Source: Clostridia bacterium
GTDB lineage: Bacteria > Bacillota > Clostridia > Christensenellales > Aristaeellaceae
Assembly (NCBI GenBank): GCA_017397895.1
Contig: JAFQHP010000017.1
Location: 62,001-126,000 of the forward strand
Direction: 5' to 3'
DNA length: 64,000 nt
Both the position numbers and the translations under genes were made by a program. The notes beneath the pieces are model-generated. The model ran no database searches. It was not told where the DNA came from and was given only the letters and a program-made list of their open reading frames with translations. Of this stretch, positions 33,767 to 42,725 are shown in pieces (positions within the stretch are counted from its first letter, which is position 1; the number at the start of each line of letters is the position of its first letter).

Positions 33767-34686
33767 TTGGCGTTCGTTTCAGGAATGCAGGCAAACTTTA
33801 TTATTTTGACCCCGGCAAGCTGTGGCCCACTGCCGGTGATGCTGTTATTGTGGAAACGGTGCGGGGCATGGAATACGGCGAAGTGGTAACCGGCGTGAAG
33901 GAAGTAAGCGATGATATGATCACGCCGCCTTTGAAAATGGTCATCCGCATTGCCACCGCAGAAGATGCCCAGCATCATGTCGAAAACGTGGCCAAGGAAA
34001 AGGACGCGCTGGCCGTCTGCCAGAAGAAGGTGGACGAGCATAAGCTGCAGATGAAGCTGGTGGGCTGTGAATACACCTTTGACAATTCCAAGATTCTTTT
34101 CTATTTCACCAGCGACAAGCGGGTGGACTTCCGTGTGCTGGTGAAGGATCTGGCCGGCGTATTCCGCACCCGCATTGAGCTGAGGCAGATTGGCGTGCGC
34201 GACGAAGCCAAAATGATGGGCGGCCTGGGCATTTGCGGCCGGCAGGTGTGCTGCGCTGCATTCCTGGGGGATTTCCAGCCGGTGTCCATCAAGATGGCCA
34301 AGGAGCAGAGCCTGTCTTTGAACCCCAACAAAATTTCCGGCGTGTGCGGAAGGCTGATGTGCTGCCTGAAGTATGAAGAGGATCATTACGAAGCCACCCG
34401 CAAGCAGATGCCGAAGGTGGGCAAGGAAGTGATCACTCCCGACGGAAACGGCACTGTGATCGACCTGAATATCCTCAAGGAAACCGTTCGGGTGCGCCTG
34501 CCCAAGGGGGATGGCTTTGAGCAGAAGGATTACCCCATGCAGGATGTGAAGCGGGCCAACCCGCCCCAGCGGCAGAATGCGAAGCAGGAAGAGGCTGTTC
34601 CTCAGGAAGAGGAAACGGAAGAAGCTGTTCTTACTGACGAAATGAATGAAGAAATGGACGCCGCTGAAGAAATCACCGAAGAATAA
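33754..34686 (+). CDS. ricT: RicT/YaaT, PSP1-domain protein of the Ric complex
   Basis: This 310-residue protein has the PSP1 domain and the Cys motifs GICGRQVCCAAF and GVCGRLMCCLKYE, which in B. subtilis RicT help hold 4Fe-4S clusters of the RicA-RicF-RicT complex. That complex guides RNase Y mRNA processing and affects development. The last 40 residues form a Glu-rich tail. The holB-ricT order is the same as in Bacillus. A RicA/RicF-type partner lies at 45.3 kb. Confidence 0.93.
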   Translation: MATVIGVRFRNAGKLYYFDPGKLWPTAGDAVIVETVRGMEYGEVVTGVKEVSDDMITPPLKMVIRIATAEDAQHHVENVAKEKDALAVCQKKVDEHKLQMKLVGCEYTFDNSKILFYFTSDKRVDFRVLVKDLAGVFRTRIELRQIGVRDEAKMMGGLGICGRQVCCAAFLGDFQPVSIKMAKEQSLSLNPNKISGVCGRLMCCLKYEEDHYEATRKQMPKVGKEVITPDGNGTVIDLNILKETVRVRLPKGDGFEQKDYPMQDVKRANPPQRQNAKQEEAVPQEEETEEAVLTDEMNEEMDAAEEITEE

Positions 34687-34693
34687 GTAAAAG

Positions 34694-34731
34694 AAAACAC
34701 CGTGCTGCAAAATGCGGCGCGGTGTTTTTTG
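34694..34731. terminator. Shared terminator of ricT and the SDR gene
   Basis: AAAACACCGTGC and GCGCGGTGTTTTTT pair with one mismatch around a loop, with A and T runs at opposite ends, between convergent genes. Confidence 0.85.
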
Positions 34732-34743
34732 TTATGATCGGTG

Positions 34744-35760
34744 TTAAAGGGCCTGAACTTTTTGTTCGGCTTCTTCCATGATGGCAACCACCTGATCGCA
34801 GAAAGCATCGAATTCAGGATCCTCCACCTGCTGGTCTGGATGGGTGAGGAAATAACGAACGGAATCGAGAGCAGCCTGGTCGAACCGCAGGGACTGGGTG
34901 TAGGTGGGCACCAGGGCATGGAGCTTGCTGTTGTCAAAAATGACGGAATTGGATTTATCGCCCACCAAAGAGCCGCAGAAATCATATTTCTTGCAGGCAG
35001 AAAGCAGGGCAGAGGGCACATAGCAGGGCTTGTAGGCAACGCCCAGGCAATTGGCCACGGTTTCCATGATCTGGTTCCAGGTGAGCATTTCTTCGGAGGT
35101 GATCTGCACTGCCTGGCCGATGGCATGGATATTGCCCATCAGGCCCACAAAGGCTGGGGCGAAATCCCGGCTGCTCATAACGGCCCACAGGGAGGTGCCG
35201 TCGCCGGGCACCAGCACTTTCTTGCCCTCCATCATGCGTTTGAGCACCTGCCAGACGCCCTTGTCCCCATGGATGGAAAGGGGCAGGGAACGGCGGTTAT
35301 AGGTGTGGCTGGGGCGAACGATGGTGATGGGGAAGCCGCTTTCACGGTACTCCTGCATCAGCCTTTCTTCAATGGCAATCTTATTGCGGCTGTACTGCCA
35401 GTAGGGGTTGGAAAGGGGAGTGGATTCGGTAATGACGGGGGAGACCAGGGGCTTCTGATAAGCGGAAGCAGAGCTGATGAAAATGAACTGGCGGCACTTG
35501 CCCTTGAAAAGACGGATGTCCCGTTCGATCTGATCCGGGGTAAAGCAGATGAAATCCGCCACCACGTCATACATTTCATTTTCGATAAGCTTTGCAACGG
35601 CCGCTTCGTCGTTGATATCGCCAATCAGCTGGTTGGTGCCGGGAACGGTGTAGGAGCGGTTGCCCCGGTTGAGCAGGGTCAGGTTCCAGCCCTGGGCCAC
35701 TAAAAGCCGGGAAATCTGGGTACTGATGACGCCGGTGCCGCCAATAAAAAGTGCTTTCAT
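34744..35760 (-). CDS. NAD-dependent epimerase/dehydratase family (extended SDR) protein
   Basis: This 338-residue protein starts at ATG 35760, 9 bases after GGAGG. The Rossmann motif is ALFIGGTGVISTQI, and the catalytic pair appears in YWQYSRNKIAIEE with the Ser in FIFISSAS. The C-terminal part resembles plant CSP41-like and NDP-sugar SDR proteins (RPSHTYNRRSLPL, WAVMSSRDFAPAFVG). The substrate is unknown. It is a single-gene unit. Confidence 0.85.
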   Translation of the reverse strand: MKALFIGGTGVISTQISRLLVAQGWNLTLLNRGNRSYTVPGTNQLIGDINDEAAVAKLIENEMYDVVADFICFTPDQIERDIRLFKGKCRQFIFISSASAYQKPLVSPVITESTPLSNPYWQYSRNKIAIEERLMQEYRESGFPITIVRPSHTYNRRSLPLSIHGDKGVWQVLKRMMEGKKVLVPGDGTSLWAVMSSRDFAPAFVGLMGNIHAIGQAVQITSEEMLTWNQIMETVANCLGVAYKPCYVPSALLSACKKYDFCGSLVGDKSNSVIFDNSKLHALVPTYTQSLRFDQAALDSVRYFLTHPDQQVEDPEFDAFCDQVVAIMEEAEQKVQAL

Positions 35761-35850
35761 ATACAAAAACCTCCGCTATCTTGTTCTTCTTTCATTGCTG
35801 TATTCGCTATGGGGGGACGGAAATCCTTTTTCATGTGACTGACAGGAAAT

Positions 35851-35879
35851 GAAAAGGAAGTGCCAAATTGACACTTCCT
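35851..35879 (-). terminator. Terminator of trpB
   Basis: AGGAAGTG and CACTTCCT form a perfect 8-bp stem, followed on the minus strand by TTTTC. Confidence 0.75.
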
Positions 35880-35887
35880 GATGGGGT

Positions 35888-37135
35888 TTACTTATTTTCC
35901 TTCAGCAGTTCTTCGCCGTAGCCGTACTGTTCCTTCACAAAGTCGATATCCTTATCGCCGCGGCCGGACAGGTTTACCAGCACGGAACCGGTATTGTGTT
36001 CCTTGGCGTACTGGATGGCATATGCCAGGGCGTGGCTGCTTTCCACGGCGGGGATGATGCCCTCCAGGCGGCACAGCTGGAAGAAGGCGCGCATGGCGTC
36101 GTCGTCGCCGATGGTGACATAGGACACACGGCCGATATCATGCAGGTAGGCATGTTCGGGGCCGGAGGAGGGGTAATCCAGGCCGGAGGCAATGGAGTAC
36201 ACGGGGGCAGGCTCGCCGTTTTCGTCCTTGAGCATGATGGAGTTGAAGCCGTGCATGATGCCTTCGGTGCCGTAGTTCAGGGAAGCCGCATGGTCGCCCA
36301 GCTTCATGCCGCGGCCCAGGGGTTCTACGCCGTAGATATCCACAGGATCGGCCACGAAGGGCAGGAACATACCGATGGAGTTGCTGCCGCCGCCCACGCA
36401 GGCCACCACGGCATCCGGCAGATGGCCGGTCATTTCCAGGAACTGTTCGCGGGCTTCAATGCCCACCACCGTCTGGAAATCACGCACCATTTTGGGGAAG
36501 GGATGGGGGCCCAGCACGGAGCCAATGCAGTAAATGGCATCCTTATATTCCTTGGAATAGGCGTCAAAGGCGGCGTCAACGGCTTCCTTCAGGGTTTTCA
36601 GGCCGTGGGTGACGGGAATGACCCGGGCGCCCAGCATCTTCATGCGGGTCACGTTGGGCGCCTGCTTGGCAATATCCACTTCGCCCATATAGATGTCGCA
36701 TTCCAGGCCAAAGAAGGCGGCGGCGGTGGCCAGGGCCACACCGTGTTGGCCGGCGCCGGTTTCGGCGATGAGCTTCTTTTTGCCCATGTATTTGGCCAGC
36801 AGGCCTTCACCCATGCAGTGGTTCAGCTTATGGGCGCCGGTATGGTTCAGGTCTTCGCGCTTGACGTAGATCTGGCACTTGCCGAAGTAATTGCTCAGCC
36901 GTTCGCAGTGATAAACGGGGGTGGGGCGGCCCTGGAATTCCTTGCGGATGCGGCGCAGCTCATTGATGAACTTGGCGGACTGGCAGATGGTTTCATAGGC
37001 TTCGCTGATTTCTTCCATGGCGGGGATCAGCTTTTCGGGCAGGTAAGCGCCGCCGTAGGGGCCAAAATAGCCTTTTTCATCGGGGAAGTGCTTAAGGTAG
37101 GTGTCAAAATCACGGTAGTTCTGGTAGTTTTTCAT
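35888..37135 (-). CDS. trpB: Tryptophan synthase beta subunit, stand-alone and T-box controlled
   Basis: This 415-residue PLP enzyme makes tryptophan from indole and serine. The PLP Lys is in [13 protein letters not shown]. The phosphate loop is [12 protein letters not shown], and [12 protein letters not shown] is the catalytic-Glu-region loop. It starts with [11 protein letters not shown], as in TrpB1. No trpA or other trp gene is next to it, so it may use imported or salvaged indole. A tryptophan T-box leader precedes it. Confidence 0.94.
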   Translation of the reverse strand: MKNYQNYRDFDTYLKHFPDEKGYFGPYGGAYLPEKLIPAMEEISEAYETICQSAKFINELRRIRKEFQGRPTPVYHCERLSNYFGKCQIYVKREDLNHTGAHKLNHCMGEGLLAKYMGKKKLIAETGAGQHGVALATAAAFFGLECDIYMGEVDIAKQAPNVTRMKMLGARVIPVTHGLKTLKEAVDAAFDAYSKEYKDAIYCIGSVLGPHPFPKMVRDFQTVVGIEAREQFLEMTGHLPDAVVACVGGGSNSIGMFLPFVADPVDIYGVEPLGRGMKLGDHAASLNYGTEGIMHGFNSIMLKDENGEPAPVYSIASGLDYPSSGPEHAYLHDIGRVSYVTIGDDDAMRAFFQLCRLEGIIPAVESSHALAYAIQYAKEHNTGSVLVNLSGRGDKDIDFVKEQYGYGEELLKENK

Positions 37136-37189
37136 TTGGATTGCCTTCCTTTCTGTTTAGAAAAATAATCAGATGGCGGCAAAGTGACC

Positions 37190-37446
37190 GATAAAAAACC
37201 GCCTCAGACAGTTGCCTGAGACGGAGAATTCCGCGGTGCCACTCAGCTTGGCCTTTCGGCCCACTTTGTTCCGTATGCCATCACATACGCTGCCATGATA
37301 ACGGGTGCAGGTCCCGTCACGCCCTACTTGGGTTCAGGCGCGCCCTCCGAAGCCCATTCAGCAAATTTTCCTGCACTGCGATTCCACCGGCCGCAATTCT
37401 CTTTGCCAGGAAAGCTTTCGCTTACTTTTCTCCGTCAGCGGTTTAT
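37190..37446 (-). promoter_or_regulatory. T-box riboswitch, tryptophan (UGG specifier)
   Basis: On the minus strand the leader has the Stem I start GGAGAAAAGTAAGCGAAAGC, AAAGAGA and GGTG elements, and the segment GCTGAATGGGCTTCGGAGG. In that segment TGG (37354-37356) sits where the specifier codon is expected. The T-box proper is GAGTGGCACCGCGG (37231-37244), whose TGGC bulge pairs with a tRNA ending in GCCA, as tRNA-Trp does. The terminator CCGTCTCAG / CTGAGGCGG plus TTTTTT (37195-37225) follows. Uncharged tRNA-Trp should allow transcription into trpB. Confidence 0.95.
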
Positions 37447-37452
37447 GCAAGT

Positions 37453-37480
37453 ATCATACCACAAATGCTTGATTTGTCAA
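37453..37480 (-). promoter_or_regulatory. Promoter of the T-box-trpB unit
   Basis: On the minus strand TTGACA and TATGAT are 16 bases apart, directly before the T-box leader. Confidence 0.8.
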
Positions 37481-37511
37481 CGGCTATTTTGCACATTTTG
37501 TGTATCTTATG

Positions 37512-38300
37512 TTATTTTCTGACCAGAATATCCAAGGTATGGTTGGAAAGGCCCGCCAGGTCTCTGCGTTCGCAGAGGAAGAAATGGTAATCCAGATAAA
37601 TTCGGAACATTTCTTCATCCATGTTGTCGATCATATCCCGGTGGTACATGGTGTACATATCCGTGCCAACAAAATGCAGCCGGGAAAGGGGAAAGCCCTG
37701 ATTGATCCGGTCGATCTGCTCGATGCGGACGATATTGAAAAGCTCGGACGGATCGGAACGAACTTCGAAGGTTTCCGGATCCAACAGGCCCTTTTCAATC
37801 ACGCTTTGCAGCATATTCCGGCCGAAGGCGTACTGGATCATAGTCGCGTCGGCCATGCAGTAGGCGCACATGAGGATGCCGCCTTTTTTGGTCACCCGCA
37901 CCGCTTCGGAAAGGGCCCTTCGCTGGTCCTCCAGGGTGTAGAGGTGGTACATGGGGCCAAGCAGCAGCACCATGTCGTATTGTTCATCATCCAGCATATC
38001 CAGGTTCATGGCATTGCCCCGGAAGATGCGGATATCTTCACCCGGATGTGTGTTCTGCTTGAAAATTTCAATATTGTGGGGGATCAGTTCCACCGCATCC
38101 ACGGAATAGCCTTTTCTTGCAAGGGAATGGGAATAGCGGCCTGTGGCAGCGCCGATTTCCAGAATGCGCATACCTTTCTTCAGATATTTTTCGATATAGC
38201 GGATGGTGGTCAGAAATTCCACCGATCCCACCCGGGAAAGCAGGCGGCCTTCTTCATCATAATTGGAGTAGTATTCATTTAGTGCTTCGAAAGTTTCCAT
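37512..38300 (-). CDS. Class I SAM-dependent methyltransferase with leader control
   Basis: This 262-residue protein starts at ATG 38300 behind AAAGGAG. Motif I is RILEIGAATGRYSHSLA, the acidic motif II is VDAVELI, and MVLLLGPMYHLY is the motif IV region. The substrate cannot be read from the sequence. Upstream lie a consensus promoter, a 29-codon ORF with a strong ribosome site, and a strong hairpin terminator that ends 21 bases before this start. That layout is like the attenuators of inducible resistance genes, so a self-protection or antibiotic-modifying role is worth testing. Confidence 0.82.
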   Translation of the reverse strand: METFEALNEYYSNYDEEGRLLSRVGSVEFLTTIRYIEKYLKKGMRILEIGAATGRYSHSLARKGYSVDAVELIPHNIEIFKQNTHPGEDIRIFRGNAMNLDMLDDEQYDMVLLLGPMYHLYTLEDQRRALSEAVRVTKKGGILMCAYCMADATMIQYAFGRNMLQSVIEKGLLDPETFEVRSDPSELFNIVRIEQIDRINQGFPLSRLHFVGTDMYTMYHRDMIDNMDEEMFRIYLDYHFFLCERRDLAGLSNHTLDILVRK

Positions 38301-38320
38301 GATAGTTTCTCCTTTCTTAT

Positions 38321-38361
38321 AAAACAAAAAACGCAGCGGTGAGGACAATTGCCTCCGCTGC
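38321..38361 (-). terminator. Terminator/attenuator before the methyltransferase gene
   Basis: On the minus strand GCAGCGG and CCGCTGC enclose a further GAGGACAATTGCCTC-type pairing, followed by GTTTTTTGTTTT. An alternative stem upstream (CCGGAAA...TTTCCGG, about 38367-38405) covers the end of the small leader ORF. Confidence 0.8.
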
Positions 38362-38389
38362 ATTTACCGGAAAGAAAAGGACGTTGGCC

Positions 38390-38479
38390 TTACGCCTTTT
38401 TCCGGGTATGGCAATGGAAGCCCTTGTGCATGCGCCAAGGGTTGAAAGCAAAGTTGTTGAAGTGGTGCTTACAGACCAT
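38390..38479 (-). CDS. 29-residue leader peptide / small ORF
   Basis: ATG 38479 lies 8 bases after an exact GGAGG and about 23 bases after the expected transcription start. The peptide begins MVCKHHFNNFAF and ends HCHTRKKA, with six His and two Cys. I do not recognise it. It is followed by a stem that overlaps its stop codon and then by a terminator before the methyltransferase gene. It could be a leader peptide that senses ribosome stalling, or a small His-rich protein in its own right. Confidence 0.62.
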   Translation of the reverse strand: MVCKHHFNNFAFNPWRMHKGFHCHTRKKA

Positions 38480-38507
38480 GTGCCATACCTCCTTCTTGTT
38501 TTGTGGC

Positions 38508-38536
38508 ATAATAACACGGAAAAAAGCGTTTGTCAA
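38508..38536 (-). promoter_or_regulatory. Consensus promoter of the leader ORF-methyltransferase unit
   Basis: On the minus strand TTGACA and TATTAT are 17 bases apart, between the ynbB stop and the leader ORF. Confidence 0.85.
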
Positions 38537-38545
38537 CAGAAAAAT

Positions 38546-39787
38546 TTACAGGCTGTTTTCCTGAACCATCTTTTCCAGGGCGCTGATGAGGGCAATTTTG
38601 CCGTGGATATAGGTGAGACCGCCCTGGAGATAGGCGGTATAGGGGGCCCGGATGGGGGCGTCGGCGGAAAGTTCGGTGGTAGCGCCGGAAACGAAGGTGC
38701 CGGCTGCCATGATCACCTGGTCGGTATAGCCGGGCATGGCCCAGGGTTCCGGCACGGCGGAAGCATCGATGGGGGAGGCAGCCTGGATGCCCTGGCAGAA
38801 GGCAATGAGCCGTTCCGGCGTTTCCATCTGGATGGCCTGGATGATATCGGCCCTGGGGGCATCGAAAGCCGGGGTAGTTTTCATGCCCAGCAGCTCAAAG
38901 GTGCGGGCGGCCAGAATGGCGCTTTTCAGGGCCTGGGCCACAGTGTGGGGGGCCATGAACAGGCCCTGGTAGAAGGGCTGATAGGAAGCGGCATAGCTGC
39001 CCACTTCCCGGCCGATGCCGGGGGCGGTGAGCCGGGCTTCGATGCGCTGGATGGCACGGTCACAGCCGACCAGATAGGCACCGGTGGGGGCCAGGCCGCC
39101 GCCGGCATTTTTGATGAGGCTGCCCACGCAAACATCGGCGCCAAAGTGGGTGGGCTCGTTTTCGGCAGTGAACATGCCGTAGCAGTTATCCACCATCACA
39201 AAAATATCCGGGCGCACCTGATGTACGGCGGTGATGACAGGCTCCATTTCCCGGGGCAGCAGGGAAGCACGCCAGGCATAGCCCCGGCTGCGCTGGATGA
39301 GGACCACCTTGGTATTGGGCCGGATGGCGGCAAGCACGCCCTCCACGTCAATTTTCTGCTGCTGGTCGCACATTTCCACCTGGGAATATTCCACCTGCAT
39401 TTCCCGCAGGTTGCCGGGGGCGTTGCCCACCGTGCCGATCACCGTTTCCATGGTGTCGTAGGGGGCGCCGGTGGCGGAAAGGAGATGATCCCCGGGCAGC
39501 AGAAGGCCAAAAAGGCACAGGGACAGGGCTGCCGTGCCGCAGGCGATGGAGGGGCGCACGATGGCGCTTTCCGTGCCGAAAATGCGGGCGAAAATGCGCT
39601 CCAGGGTATCCCGGCCGATATCGTCATAGCCGTAACCGGTGGTGGGGGCAAAATGCCGGGCGGCCACGTTTTCTTCATGGAAGGCGGATAGCACCTGATT
39701 GGTGCAGAAAAGCTCGTTTTCTTCCAGATGGGCAAAGACGGGCTGGCAATCCTGCTCCGCCCGAGCAATCAGCTGTTTGATGTCCAT
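38546..39787 (-). CDS. ynbB: Methionine gamma-lyase/aluminium-resistance (YnbB) family PLP protein
   Basis: This 413-residue PLP-dependent protein of the Met_gamma_lyase family (Pfam type) is often annotated as aluminium-resistance protein. The PLP Lys lies in VGSLIKNAGGGLAPTGAY. The active-site region has PTTGYGYDDIGRD and RPSIACGTAAL, and the Asp is in VMVDNCYG. In Bacillus ynbB also lies close to miaA. Its true substrate is not established. It is the last gene of the nine-gene operon, and starts behind GGAGG. Confidence 0.88.
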   Translation of the reverse strand: MDIKQLIARAEQDCQPVFAHLEENELFCTNQVLSAFHEENVAARHFAPTTGYGYDDIGRDTLERIFARIFGTESAIVRPSIACGTAALSLCLFGLLLPGDHLLSATGAPYDTMETVIGTVGNAPGNLREMQVEYSQVEMCDQQQKIDVEGVLAAIRPNTKVVLIQRSRGYAWRASLLPREMEPVITAVHQVRPDIFVMVDNCYGMFTAENEPTHFGADVCVGSLIKNAGGGLAPTGAYLVGCDRAIQRIEARLTAPGIGREVGSYAASYQPFYQGLFMAPHTVAQALKSAILAARTFELLGMKTTPAFDAPRADIIQAIQMETPERLIAFCQGIQAASPIDASAVPEPWAMPGYTDQVIMAAGTFVSGATTELSADAPIRAPYTAYLQGGLTYIHGKIALISALEKMVQENSL

Positions 39788-39790
39788 GGA

Positions 39791-40702
39791 TTATTCCTCC
39801 GAAAAATCACAGATAATGCGATCAATGTGTTCGTTTGTATCGGTATGCCAGTCCAGCCACTGGATGCGCTGATCCCGCCGGAACCAGGTCATCTGCCGCT
39901 TGGCAAAATGCCTGGTGCGCAGCTTGATGAGGCTGACAGCCTCTTCCTTGGTGCACCTTCCGTCCAATACAGGAAACAGTTCCTTGTACCCAAGGCCCTG
40001 CATGGCAGGATGCTCCTCTGTGACGCCCATGTCCCTTAGCCTGTTTACTTCCTCCAGAAGGCCGTCCTTCATCATCATATCCACCCGCTTGTCGCAGCGG
40101 GCGTACATGATATCCCTTGGGATATCGAATGCGTACAGGAAGAAACGATAAGGCTCGTCCTCCGGATCGGGCTTTGCCTGGCGGGACAAGGGGAGGCCGG
40201 TCAGCTCCCACACCTCCAGGGCACGGATGACCCGCCGGATATCATTTTCATGAAGCCGCTGTGCAGTTTCGGGGTCTACCTTTTCCAGGATGCGGTGCAC
40301 GGCCCGGTTGCCTTCTTCATCTGCAAGCTTGTGATACTTTTCCCGGATGCTTTCGTCGCTGCCCACCTGGCCAAAGGTCATGGACTGGGACAGGCCCTGC
40401 AGGTACAGCCCGGTGCCGCCAACCAGGATGGGCACCGGAATTTCATCCAGCAGGGGTTTGGCCAGAGCGGTATACTGGGAAACGGTGAAGCTGTCCAACG
40501 GGGACACAATATCGATCAGGTGATGGGGGGCGGCAGCTTGTTCCGCGGCGGTGGGCTTTGCGGTGCCGATTTCCATGTGTTTGTATACCTGCATGGAATC
40601 CATACAGATAATTTCGCCGCGGAGCCTGGCTGCCAATGGCAGGGACAGGGCGGTTTTGCCGCTGGCAGTGGGGCCCACAATGCCAATTACTTTCTTTTTC
40701 AT
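39791..40702 (-). CDS. miaA: tRNA dimethylallyltransferase
   Basis: This 303-residue enzyme adds the prenyl group to A37 of tRNAs that read UNN codons. It has the P-loop GPTASGKTALSLPLA, GTAKPTAAEQ, PILVGGTGLY and KLRTRHFAKRQMTWFR. It starts one base after the mutL stop without a strong ribosome site, which points to translational coupling. The partner enzyme MiaB is in the same operon. Confidence 0.95.
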   Translation of the reverse strand: MKKKVIGIVGPTASGKTALSLPLAARLRGEIICMDSMQVYKHMEIGTAKPTAAEQAAAPHHLIDIVSPLDSFTVSQYTALAKPLLDEIPVPILVGGTGLYLQGLSQSMTFGQVGSDESIREKYHKLADEEGNRAVHRILEKVDPETAQRLHENDIRRVIRALEVWELTGLPLSRQAKPDPEDEPYRFFLYAFDIPRDIMYARCDKRVDMMMKDGLLEEVNRLRDMGVTEEHPAMQGLGYKELFPVLDGRCTKEEAVSLIKLRTRHFAKRQMTWFRRDQRIQWLDWHTDTNEHIDRIICDFSEE

Positions 40703-40703
40703 A

Positions 40704-42716
40704 TCAGCTTTGAATACGACGGAAGCGCTTGTCCAGCTCGGTATGGGAAAGCTGTACCATCAGCGGCCGGCCGTGGGGGCATGTGAGGGTGACTTTCTGT
40801 TCGATTACGTCCTGGATGAGCTGCTTCACGCTGTCTTCCGGTAGCCTTTCGCCGCCCTTGACGGCGTGCTTGCAGGCCATCTGGATGACCCGGGCGGTGC
40901 GGTCCGGCAGATCGCCTGCGCCGTCCACCAGGCTGTCCAAAGCTTCCAGCAGGCATTTTTCCGCCTGGGGCTGGCCCAGCACAATGGGCACGCCCCGCAT
41001 TTGCAATGTGTCGTCTCCAAAGGGGGCCAGGTCAAAGCCGGCCTTTTCCAGGGCGTCTTTGTTTTCTTCATAAGCGGCATATTCCTGCTTGCTGAGCTTT
41101 ACCACCATGGGGATCAGCATGCTCTGGCTGGCAGGGGCAGATGCGGTTTCCCGCATGAAACGCTCATACAAAAGGCGCTCATGGACGGCGTGCTGGTCAC
41201 ACAATACCAAAAGATCGCCGTATTCCATGAGGATGTAGGTATTGAACGCCATACCGATAATGCGGATGCGCTTTTCCGAAAAACGGCTTGCAACGGCTGC
41301 TTCCTCCACCTGGGTGAAGGATACGTTTTCCGCTGCAAGCACAGGGACTGCGGCGGGCTTTTTTTCTTCACGAAGGTTTACGGGCTTTGGCGGCAGGAGG
41401 GAAGAGGCGCTGTCCCTGGCGGAAGCGGTTTTGTGTTCCGTAAAAGGCAGAATGGGCTGCTTCTGTACGGGCTCTGAAGGGGCCTGAACCGGCTGAGGAT
41501 GGAAAGCGGGCATGGAGGCACCGTCCTCGGAAAAAGCGGAAAGAGCGGCGGGCACAGGCTTTGCCGGATTGGCAATGGACTGCACCGGTACTTTTACAGC
41601 AGGCTGGGCAGGCTTTTCCAAGGTGGGAGCAGGGGCGGGGGTGCTTTCCCTTACCTGCACAGGCAGGCGGCTTTCCGGCTTTTCCGCTTCCTGGAACATG
41701 GAAGGAATCATGGGGGAGAGGTTGGTTTTTTCCAGGGCCTCATATACCATTGTTTCCACGGCGGTGCGTACCGCCCTTTCATCCGCAAAGCGCACTTCCC
41801 ATTTGTTGGGGTGCACGTTCACATCGGCGTTTTCATAGGGCATGGTGATGTGCAGGATGCACATGGGGAAGCGGCCGATGGTGACCCGCTGGCGGCAGGC
41901 ACTTTCCACAGCGGTGGAAAGCAGGGGGCTTTTCATAGTGCGGCCGTTGAGGAAGAAATGCTCATGGCTGCGGTTGCCTCGGGCTACATCGCCAACGCCC
42001 ACATAGCCGCGCAGCATCACGCCATTCATATTGGCGTCCACCTTCACCAGTTGCTTCAGGGTGGCGGTGCCGTAGACGGCCATGACAGCGCTTTCCATTT
42101 TTCCGTCCCCGGCGCTGAAATACACCTGTTTTCCGTCTGCCGTGAAGCGGAAGGAGATGCCGGGGTTGGAAAGGATCAGCCGGGCCATCAGGTCGCTGAC
42201 GGCGGCGGTTTCTGTGCCGGGCTTTTTGAGGAATTTACGGCGCACAGGGGCGTTATAGAAAAGATCCTTCACAGTGAAGGAGGTGCCTTCCGGGCAGGCG
42301 GCTTCCCGGATATCCAGGATAACGCCGCCTTCGTTCTTTACGGTGTAGCCGTTTGCCTGGCCCTTCTGACGGGTGCTGCACTGCACTTTGGAAACCGCAG
42401 CAATGGAGGCCAGGGCTTCACCGCGGAACCCCAGGCTTTTTACGCCGTACAAATCCTGGGCAGTGCGGATTTTGCTGGTGGCATGGCGGGCAAAGGCCAG
42501 GCGCAGATCGTCAAAGGCGATGCCGCTGCCGTTATCCGTTACCCGGAAGGAGGTAAGGCCCCCTTCCCTGATATCCACGGTGATGGCGGTGGCGCCTGCG
42601 TCCATGCTGTTTTCCACCAGCTCTTTGATGGCGGCGGAAGGACGCTCCACCACTTCGCCGGCGGCAATCTGGCCGATCACTTCCGGCGGCAATTGATAAA
42701 TGCGGGATTGTTTCAT
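40704..42716 (-). CDS. mutL: DNA mismatch repair protein MutL with endonuclease motif
   Basis: This 670-residue protein has the GHKL ATPase N terminus (ELVENSMDAGATAI, TDNGSGI, KSLGFRGEALASI), a Pro-rich linker (about 340-440) and a C-terminal dimerisation domain. The DQHAVHERLLYERF motif there is the metal-binding endonuclease motif of MutL proteins in bacteria without MutH. It starts behind AAGGAG, 10 bases after mutS. Confidence 0.96.
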   Translation of the reverse strand: MKQSRIYQLPPEVIGQIAAGEVVERPSAAIKELVENSMDAGATAITVDIREGGLTSFRVTDNGSGIAFDDLRLAFARHATSKIRTAQDLYGVKSLGFRGEALASIAAVSKVQCSTRQKGQANGYTVKNEGGVILDIREAACPEGTSFTVKDLFYNAPVRRKFLKKPGTETAAVSDLMARLILSNPGISFRFTADGKQVYFSAGDGKMESAVMAVYGTATLKQLVKVDANMNGVMLRGYVGVGDVARGNRSHEHFFLNGRTMKSPLLSTAVESACRQRVTIGRFPMCILHITMPYENADVNVHPNKWEVRFADERAVRTAVETMVYEALEKTNLSPMIPSMFQEAEKPESRLPVQVRESTPAPAPTLEKPAQPAVKVPVQSIANPAKPVPAALSAFSEDGASMPAFHPQPVQAPSEPVQKQPILPFTEHKTASARDSASSLLPPKPVNLREEKKPAAVPVLAAENVSFTQVEEAAVASRFSEKRIRIIGMAFNTYILMEYGDLLVLCDQHAVHERLLYERFMRETASAPASQSMLIPMVVKLSKQEYAAYEENKDALEKAGFDLAPFGDDTLQMRGVPIVLGQPQAEKCLLEALDSLVDGAGDLPDRTARVIQMACKHAVKGGERLPEDSVKQLIQDVIEQKVTLTCPHGRPLMVQLSHTELDKRFRRIQS

Positions 42717-42725
42717 AATTTCTCC

